The notes beneath the pieces were generated by a model. That model was given only the letters and a program-made list of their open reading frames with translations. It was not told the DNA's origin and searched no databases. A stretch of 30,307 nucleotides of DNA, taken from the NCBI GenBank assembly GCA_035527835.1, contig DATKZS010000064.1:1-30307 (forward strand), given 5' to 3'. Position 1 is the stretch's first letter; each line of letters opens with the position of its first letter. The DNA comes from DATKZS01 sp035527835 [NCBI: bacterium]. GTDB taxonomy: Bacteria; RBG-13-61-14. Positions 8,443 to 15,300 of this stretch are shown piece after piece. The translations under genes and the position numbers were made by a program.

Positions 8443-9048
8443 TCAGGTCCGGCGAGTCCCGTTCAAGAACACATCCAGGATGACCGCGCGCTTTTCCTTC
8501 AGGTTGTATGACTCGCCGCTGTTCACGTAGATGATGAGCATGGTGTTGATGATCCCCATGAAGATCAGGGCCAGCTCCGCCGGGTTGAGCGGCTTGAACA
8601 GACCCTCGTTGATCCCCTGCCGCATCAGGTTCACCATGGCCCCGAGATAATGCTCGTACCGGTCATGGATCACGTCCGCGAACTGCCCCTTGGCCGAAAG
8701 CTCGAACTGGCCCCGCTGCTCCGCGAAAATCCGGAAAAAGTCGCGCTCCGCCTCGAAAAAATGAATAAATACGTCAACGAATGTGCCCAGCTTCTCCAGC
8801 ACCCCGCCCGGACCATCAATCACCGCGTAAACCTGGGCCTCCAACAGCGAGATCTTCTCTTCCAGCAGCTTGAAGTAAAGCTCTTCCTTGTTCCGGAAAA
8901 AGTTGTACAGCGAGCCCGTGGAAAACTCGGCCTCCCGCGCGATCTCGCTCATCGAGGTCCCGTGATAACCCTGCTTCGCGAACAGGCGCGTCGCCGCCTC
9001 AAGAATCTCTTGTCTGCGGGCCTGGAACTCGCGCTCCTTCCGGCTCAT
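8443..9048 (-). CDS. TetR/AcrR-family repressor of the efflux operon
   Basis: The 201-residue product starts with a TetR-type helix-turn-helix (ILEAATRLFAKQGYHGTSMSEIAREAEFS, then GSLYNFFRNKEELY). A helical ligand-binding domain with a family-typical C-terminal half follows. TetR proteins bind a palindromic operator as dimers and let go when a ligand, often a pump substrate, binds. ATG 9048 is used here. A TTG at 9075 in the same frame, with AGGA 8 bases upstream, is an equally possible start and would add nine residues. The gene is the first of the efflux operon, so it would regulate itself together with the pump. A 15-bp palindrome at 9089-9103 is the obvious operator candidate. Confidence 0.92.
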   Translation of the reverse strand: MSRKEREFQARRQEILEAATRLFAKQGYHGTSMSEIAREAEFSTGSLYNFFRNKEELYFKLLEEKISLLEAQVYAVIDGPGGVLEKLGTFVDVFIHFFEAERDFFRIFAEQRGQFELSAKGQFADVIHDRYEHYLGAMVNLMRQGINEGLFKPLNPAELALIFMGIINTMLIIYVNSGESYNLKEKRAVILDVFLNGTRRT

Positions 9049-9088
9049 CCCGGACTGCCTTGAATCGTTGTTCAATTTCTAAATCCTG

Positions 9089-9103
9089 ATTCAAAATTTG
9101 AAT
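9089..9103 (-). promoter_or_regulatory. Candidate TetR operator
   Basis: ATTCAAAATTTGAAT is a perfect 7-1-7 palindrome just upstream of the TetR gene. It covers the expected transcription start of the promoter at 9107-9135, so a bound repressor would block initiation. A second, looser TGAA-N6-TTCA site at 9061-9074 uses the same half-site and could be an auxiliary operator. Confidence 0.6.
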
Positions 9104-9106
9104 GCT

Positions 9107-9135
9107 ATGAAATCACACTTTCCGGACCATGTCAA
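9107..9135 (-). promoter_or_regulatory. Promoter of the efflux operon
   Basis: Read on the minus strand, TTGACA (9135-9130) is followed by a 17-bp spacer and TTTCAT (9112-9107), which matches four of six -10 positions. The expected start is near 9100, inside the palindrome at 9089-9103. No other promoter-like pair was noticed in this gap. Confidence 0.5.
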
Positions 9136-9176
9136 ATCCTAAGTCATTTCCATCCTCCTTTGCGGGAAAAGGCGTG

Positions 9177-9239
9177 AGGCTTGGGGCTTGAGGCTTGAGG
9201 CCAGAGGCAAGCAACCCTCAGGCCTCAAGCCCCAAGCCT
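9177..9239. repeat. Inverted repeat, GAGGCTTGGGGC family
   Basis: A 24-base left arm (9177-9200) pairs with a right arm at 9216-9239 with one mismatch, around a loop of 15 bases. It is the same family as 1421-1489. It lies four bases beyond the stop codon of the beta-CASP gene (minus strand), so it is the first thing transcribed after that gene and separates it from the efflux operon promoter. Confidence 0.8.
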
Positions 9240-9243
9240 TAAA

Positions 9244-10662
9244 TCACTCCAGCTCCACCGCCTCTCCGTACTTCAGTATCTCGACCCGTCTCACCCCGTC
9301 CTCCAGCAGCACCTTTTTAAGGTTCTCCTGGGCCTCGGTCTCGCCGTGGACCAGGAACACCGACTTGAGCCGGTCGCGGTCGAGGCGGTTGATCCACGCC
9401 TTGATCTCCTCGTAGTCCGCGTGCGCCGAGAAGGCGTTGATGATCTTGACCCTGGCCTTGACCGGGTAGCGCTGGCCGAAAATCTTGACCTCTTTTTCCC
9501 GGTCGGCCAGGCGGCGGCCCAGCGTGTTCCGGGCCATGAAGCCGACGATCAGGATGACGGTGTTGGGGTTGCTCACATTGTTGGCGAGGTGATGGAGGAT
9601 GCGGCCGCCCTCGCACATTCCGGAGGAAGAGATGATGACGCAGGGCTCGGAGCGCTTATTGAGCCGTTTCGATTCCTCGGTGCTGGACACGAAGCGCAGG
9701 GTCTCGAAGCCGAAGGGGTTTTGGTGGTGGTCGAGGAAGGCCTGCCGGGTCTCCTGGTCGTAACACTCGGGATGGGTGCGGAACACGGAGGTCGCGTTGA
9801 CCGCCATGGGGCTGTCCACGAACACCGGGATTTCCGGGATGCGGTTCTGGTCGCGCAACAGGTGCAGGTAATAAACCAGCTCCTGGGTGCGCTCGACGGC
9901 AAAGGCCGGGATGATGAGCTTGCCGCGCCGCTCCCACACCTGGTTCACGACCTCCGCCAGCTCGTCCATGGCCCGGGTGATGGGGTCGTGGCGGCGGTTG
10001 CCGTAGGTGGACTCGCAGATCAGCCAGTCCACCGGAGGCAGCGCTTCCGGGTCCCGGATGATGGCCATGCGCGTGCGGCCCAGGTCGCCGGTAAAGCCGA
10101 GGGCCGGGGCGTTGGGGCCCTTGCCGATGGTGAGCCGCGTGAGCGCCGAGCCCAGGATGTGGCCCGCGTCGTAAAACGAGGCCCGGATGCCGTCGCCCAC
10201 CGGGAACTCGCGGTGGTAAGAAACCGTCATGAAACACGACAGGCCGGCGACCACGTCCTGCTCCGTGTACAGCGGCTCGACCGGCACCACGGCCTCCTGG
10301 TCCTCGCCCTTGGCCCGCTTCTTGGTCACGTACTCCGCGTCCTTGGCCTGAAGGTGCGCCGAGTCCATCATCACCAGAGACGAGATCTCCCGCGTCGCCG
10401 GCGTGCAGTACACGTTACCCGCAAAGCCCTTTTTCACGATGATCGGGATCGCGCCGGTATGGTCGAAATGGCCGTGGCTCAGGATCAGCGACTCGACGGC
10501 CGATGGGTCAAAAGGAAAATTCTCGTTCTTCTCCCGGGCCTCCTTGCGCTTGCCCTGGAACATCCCGCAATCGAGGACGATTTGCCGGCCCTCGAGCTCC
10601 AGCAAATGCTTGCTCCCCGTCACCTCCCCCGCCGCTCCCCACGAACACAACGTGTTTCCCAT
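9244..10662 (-). CDS. Beta-CASP metallo-beta-lactamase-fold protein (RNase-like)
   Basis: The 472-residue product carries the complete motif set of the CPSF73/YSH1-like branch of the beta-CASP family, whose members are zinc-dependent RNA endo- or exonucleases. Metal ligands visible are H63-G-H65-F-D67-H68, H168 in DAGHILGSA and D193 in GFTGDLG. The beta-CASP insertion contains CESTYGNRRHD and PAFAVERTQELVYYL. SSSGMCEGGRI follows, then H414 in FSAHAD and H439 in FLVHGE. The N-terminal GAAGEVTGSKHLLE matches the family start. It lacks a KH domain, unlike the archaeal FttA-type relatives, and is the size of bacterial stand-alone enzymes such as the Thermus TTHA0252 type. A likely role is cytoplasmic RNA processing or decay. 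It appears monocistronic, with a palindromic repeat directly after its stop. Confidence 0.93.
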   Translation of the reverse strand: MGNTLCSWGAAGEVTGSKHLLELEGRQIVLDCGMFQGKRKEAREKNENFPFDPSAVESLILSHGHFDHTGAIPIIVKKGFAGNVYCTPATREISSLVMMDSAHLQAKDAEYVTKKRAKGEDQEAVVPVEPLYTEQDVVAGLSCFMTVSYHREFPVGDGIRASFYDAGHILGSALTRLTIGKGPNAPALGFTGDLGRTRMAIIRDPEALPPVDWLICESTYGNRRHDPITRAMDELAEVVNQVWERRGKLIIPAFAVERTQELVYYLHLLRDQNRIPEIPVFVDSPMAVNATSVFRTHPECYDQETRQAFLDHHQNPFGFETLRFVSSTEESKRLNKRSEPCVIISSSGMCEGGRILHHLANNVSNPNTVILIVGFMARNTLGRRLADREKEVKIFGQRYPVKARVKIINAFSAHADYEEIKAWINRLDRDRLKSVFLVHGETEAQENLKKVLLEDGVRRVEILKYGEAVELE

Positions 10663-11195
10663 CTGCTCCGCTTCCCCCCGCGTCCAATAGTCTCCACCGC
10701 TCCCGGCGGCTCCGGAAACCCTACCACAACCCGCCCAACCTGTCCACCGTTGCGCCGGCCGTTTTCCCGATTCCCGGTTAAGCCCGGACTCTGATTATGC
10801 AGTGCGGTGGCTTGGCGCACTCCAGGGCGTAACGCCTCCGTCCCGGCGGCTCCGGATGCCGGCAAGTTGCCGGCGCTACCTCGGTCCGATTTCCCGCTTG
10901 AGTTTGCAATCGGTTTTTGCTAAGCTTTTACGATCATAAAAGAGTTACCCCTGATGCGGCGGCATCGTGAGGCGCCATCCGACTAATACGAACTGACCAG
11001 GTCATTTCAAGATTGCAGGATAAAATATTCGGTGCTCGGGGAAAGGGGTCCCCGGCCGGAATGAATTGAAAGGAGGTGAAGGGAAGGGGGCAGCACTGGC
11101 GCGAGATCAGTTGGATTCAATGCATGGCGGTTAGATCGGCCCCTGGCGCATCATGGGCGGGGGAAGGGACATTCAATGGCAGAAGGAGGCAAGCA
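10663..11195. other. Intergenic region between divergent genes
   Basis: Starts of the beta-CASP gene (minus) and the porin gene (plus) face away from each other across 533 bases. The beta-CASP-proximal part is GC-rich repeat-like DNA. The remainder should contain the porin promoter. TAAAAT at 11021-11026 is a possible -10 box without a good -35. An unusually strong ribosome-binding-like string AAAGGAGGTGA is seen near 11068-11078 without a start codon at the proper distance. No gene is supported. Confidence 0.5.
10771..10874. repeat. Intergenic repeat, TTCCCGGTTAAGC family
   Basis: The segment opens with TTCCCGGTTAAGC (10771-10783), also present at 18511-18523 and in inverse form at 18603. 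It continues through TGCGGTGGCTTGG, with a TGCGGTGGGATGG counterpart near 18541. It ends in a perfect palindrome, GCCGGCAAGTTGCCGGC (10858-10874). The open frame crossing it is repetitive in nature and has no recognisable protein motif. Confidence 0.5.
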
Positions 11196-12392
11196 ATGAG
11201 AAAGATTTTGATGGCACTGCTGGCGGCGGCCGTGTTGATTCCGGGCCTGGCGCGCGCGGACGTTAACGCGGGCGCGGGGAACATCGTTTTACTCGGGCAC
11301 ATTGATTTCGTGGGCCGTTATTCGGCGGATGACGTGGACGAGGGCTGGAACGGGTATGACACGTATAACCTGGAGTTCGCGGTGCTGGGCGTGGCGGGCC
11401 AGGTGGGGGACAACGTGGACTGGGTGATCACGGAGGCGTTCGTGTTCCAGCCCTATGGCTCGCTGGCCAGCGCGCTGGCCAACATTGACGCGACGCAGAA
11501 CACCAACGCGGTGACCGCGTCACTCCTCGACGCCCGGATCAACATCCACCTGGGTGAGAACCTGACCTTCTCGGCGGGCCGCTTCATCCCTCCGACCTCG
11601 ATGACCTGGAACCCGCACCTGTTGAAGGCCATGTACACCATCAACTACCCGCTGCTCAACGGCTCCGGCCTGCAGAACGTGGCCATCCCGCTGCCCATCT
11701 ATCAGACGGGGGTCATGCTCACCGCCAAGATGGGCCCGGCCAGCCTGATGATCGGCAACTTCAACGGGTCCGACATCGTGGGCGGCACCGGCTTGCTCCC
11801 CTTCGGCGCCATCCCCACCCGCCCCCCCCACGCCGGCGGCATCGTTCCACTCGGCCTCAGCAACGTGATGGACATTGACAAGACCAAGGGCACGTCGGTG
11901 AAGCTGGCGGTGGACTCGGAGGGGCTGCACGCCGGCGGCTGGTACTACGGCGAGCAGGCGAGCGTCAAGCTCCGCGATCCGGTGGCGCCGTATCCACGGA
12001 TCATCGCCGACGACGCCAACATCGAGCAGTGGGGCGCCGAGCTCTGCTATAACTCGGACCTCCTGATCTTGCAGGGCCAGTACCTGAGCACCCGGCTCAA
12101 CTTCAATGACCCGCACACCAAGATCCTCTACCAGTCGGGCTGGTACGTGCTGCTGGGCGCCAACATCGGGGACCAGGGCCAGGCCTTCGCCCGCTACGAC
12201 TACTTCGACTACGACAACAAGAAGGTCATCGCCAATGACGCCCACGACCAGGAGGCCGCCACCACTATCGGCGGCAACTACAACATCAACGACAACACCA
12301 AGGTCGGCGTCAACTACACCTTCCGCGACATCGAGGGCTGGGACGCCAACACCGACGAGCTCGCGGTCATCGTCGAGGTGAACCTCTTCTAA
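11196..12392 (+). CDS. Outer-membrane porin, OprO/OprP-like
   Basis: The 398-residue product has a signal peptide (MRKILMALLAAAVLIPGLARA, cleavage expected after ARA near residue 22). Alternating polar and hydrophobic beta-strands follow, ending in VIVEVNLF, with the terminal phenylalanine typical of outer-membrane barrels. The pattern of strands such as FSAGRFIPP and ATTIGGNYNINDNTKVGVNYTF resembles phosphate-selective porins O and P. The true anion preference cannot be read from the sequence. ATG 11196 is chosen because AAGGAGG (11183-11189) lies six bases before it and the signal peptide begins there; the frame is open upstream to 11076 without a plausible start. A strong terminator follows, so it is probably a single-gene unit. 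Confidence 0.85.
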   Translation: MRKILMALLAAAVLIPGLARADVNAGAGNIVLLGHIDFVGRYSADDVDEGWNGYDTYNLEFAVLGVAGQVGDNVDWVITEAFVFQPYGSLASALANIDATQNTNAVTASLLDARINIHLGENLTFSAGRFIPPTSMTWNPHLLKAMYTINYPLLNGSGLQNVAIPLPIYQTGVMLTAKMGPASLMIGNFNGSDIVGGTGLLPFGAIPTRPPHAGGIVPLGLSNVMDIDKTKGTSVKLAVDSEGLHAGGWYYGEQASVKLRDPVAPYPRIIADDANIEQWGAELCYNSDLLILQGQYLSTRLNFNDPHTKILYQSGWYVLLGANIGDQGQAFARYDYFDYDNKKVIANDAHDQEAATTIGGNYNINDNTKVGVNYTFRDIEGWDANTDELAVIVEVNLF

Positions 12393-12413
12393 TCCGTCCA
12401 CTCACCCCAACCG

Positions 12414-12443
12414 GCGGGGGCGCGGTGCGCCCCCGCTTTTTTT
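12414..12443 (+). terminator. Intrinsic terminator of the porin gene
   Basis: A perfect 10-bp GC stem, GCGGGGGCGC (12414-12423) with GCGCCCCCGC (12427-12436), has a three-base loop and is followed by seven T residues (12437-12443). It starts 21 bases after the porin stop codon. Confidence 0.95.
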
Positions 12444-12465
12444 GCCGCTAACTGTTTAGAAAATA

Positions 12466-12561
12466 ATTTTTGACAGGATGAACAGGATGAACAGGATGAA
12501 AAAAAATAAGCATCTACTCGCTCCGGAACATCCTGTTAATCCTGTTAATCCCGTCAAAAAT
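12466..12561. repeat. Palindromic repeat, ACAGGATG/CATCCTGT family
   Basis: Left arm (12466-12498) and right arm (12529-12561) are 33 bases each and pair with three mismatches. Within each arm a nine-base unit of the type AACAGGATG is tandemly repeated. The loop is 30 bases. It is preceded by ACTGTTTAGAAAA (12451-12463), which recurs with one change before the next palindrome. Confidence 0.85.
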
Positions 12562-12614
12562 CTTTTCATTATTTCAGGGCGCCGCCTCGCGGCATGAGGG
12601 ACTGTTCAGAAAAA

Positions 12615-12677
12615 AGGATCGAGGAGTGAGGATGGAGAGGGTCCGGAAAGTCCCCTCGATTCCCGCTCCTCGATCCT
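12615..12677. repeat. Palindromic repeat, AGGATCGAGGAG family
   Basis: Left arm (12615-12641) and right arm (12653-12677) are imperfectly complementary over about 25 bases, both starting from AGGATCGAGGAG. It is preceded by ACTGTTCAGAAAA (12601-12613). Together with the palindrome at 12466-12561 it fills most of the gap between the porin terminator and the response-regulator promoter. Confidence 0.7.
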
Positions 12678-12710
12678 CGTTCCTTTTCACAAGGGGGAGG
12701 GTCCACTTGA

Positions 12711-12739
12711 TTGCGCTTGGCCGCGCTCTTTCCTATAAT
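12711..12739 (+). promoter_or_regulatory. Promoter of the response-regulator gene
   Basis: TTGCGC (12711-12716), a 17-bp spacer and a perfect TATAAT (12734-12739) lie directly upstream of the ATG at 12748. Only eight bases separate the -10 box from the start codon, so the transcript should begin at or within two bases of the A of ATG, giving a leaderless mRNA. No ribosome-binding sequence is seen between the promoter and the gene. Confidence 0.65.
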
Positions 12740-12747
12740 TAGCTGCT

Positions 12748-15006
12748 ATGGCCCCGCGCATCTTAATCGTGGAAGACAACCTGCCCCTGGCCCAGGCCAT
12801 GGCCAGGTTGATCTCGCGCCTTAACGTGAGCGTGGACGTGAGCGGGGACGGGATCGAGGGCCTGCGGAAGTACGCGGCGGACCCGTACGATCTCCTGGTG
12901 GTGGACCTGCATCTGCCGCGGCTCTCGGGCGTGGAGCTGGTGCGCAAGATCCGGAGCACCGCGCGGGGCAAGGCGCTGCCCGTGATTATCGTCACCGGCG
13001 TGTACAAGGGCGATCAATACGCCAAAAAGGCGCGCGAGGCCCTGGCCATCAAGTATTACCTGGAAAAACCCTTCAGCCAGGAGGCATTGTTGGATTCCGT
13101 GAAGCAATCGCTTTCCGCGACCCTGTCCGCCGGCGCGGCCGCGGCCCCGGCCGCCCCGGCCCCGGCGGGCGGGCCCAGGGTGACCGTGGTGAAAACGCCG
13201 CCGGACCGGGCGGCCGGAACGCGGCCGCCCGCGCCCGTCGCGCGCGAAAAGCCCACGGCCCCGGCGCCGCGTCCGGCCGCGCCCTCCGCGCCGGCCCCGG
13301 GCCCCAAACCGGTCGCCGAGATCCAGCCGCGCCGCGCCCTCATGGGGAACCTCAGTTCCCGGCCGCTCGACGGGCTGCTTCTCGAGGCCAAAAAGACCCG
13401 CGCCACCGGCATCCTCTTCATCAAGAAGGGCGACGACGACCGCTCGCTCCTCTTTATCAACGGCGTGCCCATCGGTCTTTCCGCGGCCAAGCTCGAGACC
13501 TCCTTCGGCAACTGGCTGTTCAACCAGGGCAAGATCAGCCTCATGGAGTACCAGGTCTACCAGGGACAGCAAAAGAACGGCGCGGACGTTGACCAGATTT
13601 TCATCAAGATGGGCGCGCTGCTTCCCGACGAGTTCTTCGCGGAATGGAAGAAGTTCGTGGAGGAATCGCTTAGCCAGATGTTCAGTTGGCAAGACGCGGA
13701 ATTCACGTTCCAGCTCTGGCCGCCGCTGCCGGAGTCGTCTCCGCTGCCGCCCATGAACCTTTCCCACATCATCCACCAGGGGTTCAAGCGCTTCGTGCCG
13801 GGGGAGCGGCTGATGGAGGTCAAGAAGCGGGCGTCCGGGCGCTTCGTCGCGCTCACCCGGAATTATTACGACCACCAGATGCACATCTCGATCGAGCCCA
13901 TGGAGGCCCTGTTCCTGGACCGGGCGGACGGCACGCGCCGCTTCGAGGAGCTCTTGCCGGAGGCGGCGGATGACGCGGACAAGATCATGCGCTCGTTCGC
14001 GGCGTTCCAGGCCCTGGGCATGGTGGAGCTCAGGGACCGGCCGGTCGAGTCCGGGATCGAGGCCCCCTACCCCATCCGCGAGCGCGTGTTCGAGGGCGTG
14101 GCCGCCGGCGAGGAGGAGGAGCCGGAAGCGGCCGCGGCCGCGCCGGAGCCGGAACCGAAAGCCCGCGGCTTCGATGACATGGTGGGAGACCTGGAGCGGA
14201 CGCTCACCGGCGTGGTCGAGGAAATCCACGTGGAAGCGCCGGCCGCCCAGGCGCCCTCGGCCCCGGACCAGGAGCAGGCCCAAAAGGAGGCCGAGCTCGC
14301 CGAGTTCCACAAGGCGGTCAAGTCGAAAAATTATTACGAGATCTTCGGGCTCAAGTTCGGCAACTTCGACTTCGGCAAGTTGAAGGAGCAATACTTCAAG
14401 CTGACCAAGCAGTTCGGGCCCGAGCAGTTCATCATGAGCTCCGGCGATTACCTGGAGAAATCGGAGGAAGCGCTCTCGATCATCGCCACCGCCTACAACA
14501 CGCTCTCCAACGTGGTGTCCAAGGAAAAGTACGACGAGATGCTCGACTCGCACACGCGCGCCGCGGGCGTGCCGGGGGCCAAGGACCACGACAAGATGCA
14601 GGCCGAGGTCTCCTTCCAGTCGGGCATGGCCTTCATGGAGATGGGAGACTGGGACGGCGCCGAGAAGTCGCTCTCTGAGGCCATGTCGCTCACGCCCGAC
14701 AACGCCGAGATCATCGCCCAATACGCCTATGCCCTCTACAACAAGAACCGCAAGTCCAAGGTGATGCAGAAGCGCGTCCAGGAGCTCCTGGCCCAGGCCC
14801 TCAAAATCAAGCCCCGCTGCGCCCCGGCCTTCGCCTACCGCGGCGCCCTGCTCCTTGACGACGAAAAGGCGGCGCTGGCCGAGGCCGACTTCAAAAAGGC
14901 GCTGTCCCTGAACCCCCGCTACCGCTTCGCCTTGAAGGGCCTGAAAAAGATCGAGCAGCGGCAGCTGGAGGAGAAGAAGGGGCTGTTCTCGAGGTTCCGC
15001 AAATAG
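12748..15006 (+). CDS. Response regulator fused to DUF4388-like, J-like and TPR regions
   Basis: The 752-residue product is modular. A receiver domain fills residues 3-120, with acidic residues E9/D10, phosphoacceptor D53, T83 and K107. An Ala/Pro-rich linker follows to about residue 195. Residues 195-330 (MGNLSSRPLDGLLLEAKKTRATGIL onward) resemble the DUF4388/PatA-type N-terminal domain found in deltaproteobacterial signalling proteins. A helical middle region and a second Ala/Glu-rich linker follow. Residues about 530-605 resemble a J-domain (NYYEIFGLKF, then AYNTLSNVVSKEKYDEML), but the essential HPD tripeptide is replaced by GPE (557-559), so DnaK stimulation is unlikely. Residues 615-740 form TPR-like helices. 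There is no DNA-binding output domain, so it probably works through protein contacts. No histidine kinase is nearby. The receiver fold begins immediately after M1, which fixes the start. Confidence 0.88.
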   Translation: MAPRILIVEDNLPLAQAMARLISRLNVSVDVSGDGIEGLRKYAADPYDLLVVDLHLPRLSGVELVRKIRSTARGKALPVIIVTGVYKGDQYAKKAREALAIKYYLEKPFSQEALLDSVKQSLSATLSAGAAAAPAAPAPAGGPRVTVVKTPPDRAAGTRPPAPVAREKPTAPAPRPAAPSAPAPGPKPVAEIQPRRALMGNLSSRPLDGLLLEAKKTRATGILFIKKGDDDRSLLFINGVPIGLSAAKLETSFGNWLFNQGKISLMEYQVYQGQQKNGADVDQIFIKMGALLPDEFFAEWKKFVEESLSQMFSWQDAEFTFQLWPPLPESSPLPPMNLSHIIHQGFKRFVPGERLMEVKKRASGRFVALTRNYYDHQMHISIEPMEALFLDRADGTRRFEELLPEAADDADKIMRSFAAFQALGMVELRDRPVESGIEAPYPIRERVFEGVAAGEEEEPEAAAAAPEPEPKARGFDDMVGDLERTLTGVVEEIHVEAPAAQAPSAPDQEQAQKEAELAEFHKAVKSKNYYEIFGLKFGNFDFGKLKEQYFKLTKQFGPEQFIMSSGDYLEKSEEALSIIATAYNTLSNVVSKEKYDEMLDSHTRAAGVPGAKDHDKMQAEVSFQSGMAFMEMGDWDGAEKSLSEAMSLTPDNAEIIAQYAYALYNKNRKSKVMQKRVQELLAQALKIKPRCAPAFAYRGALLLDDEKAALAEADFKKALSLNPRYRFALKGLKKIEQRQLEEKKGLFSRFRK

Positions 15007-15016
15007 GATCCAGTAT

Positions 15017-15279
15017 CAGTTCTGTTCAAAATAAACGGACCAGAAAACCGCCAAGGCGCCAAGAACGCCAAGAATCATGATTTTATTGCAACCCCGGAAC
15101 GGCCTCCAGGCAAATGATTCTTTCTTGGCGCTCTCGTCGCTGGGTCCGCAAAGCAGGTTGGTGTCAACCCTCTGAAGTTTTTCAGTGTCCCGCCGCTAAA
15201 AACACCAAGATTTACTTGGCGATTCTTGGCGGTCTTGGCGCCTTGGCGGTTTTTTTAGCACCTATTTTGGACAAGAGTG
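15017..15279. mobile_element. MITE-like element, copy 1
   Basis: The left end CAGTTCTGTTCAAAATA and the right end TATTTTGGACAAGAGTG are related inverted repeats. Inside lie ACCGCCAAGGCGCCAAG-type arms (left from 15046, right ending at 15250). Between them is a middle section shared with the copies at 24493 and 26295, including the TTGGCGCTC and ACTTGGCGAT words. Flanking 9-mers ATCCAGTAT and ATGCTAGAT are only partly alike, so any target duplication has decayed. The element starts ten bases after the response-regulator stop and ends 21 bases before the stop of the convergent membrane-protein gene. No transposase is encoded. Confidence 0.75.
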
Positions 15280-15300
15280 ATGCTAGATATTTATCGCCGG

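Noticed and set aside
7102-8511. 469-codon plus-strand frame opposite the TolC-like gene
   Set aside because: It is the shadow of an outer-membrane protein gene with a signal peptide, ribosome-binding site and operon context.
10620-10865. 81-codon minus-strand frame upstream of the beta-CASP gene
   Set aside because: It covers a GC-rich intergenic repeat and runs into the start of the beta-CASP gene; no motif or ribosome-binding site was seen.
12763-14721. 652-codon minus-strand frame opposite the response regulator
   Set aside because: Arg/Gly/Leu-rich composition without domains; the plus strand encodes clear receiver, J-like and TPR regions.
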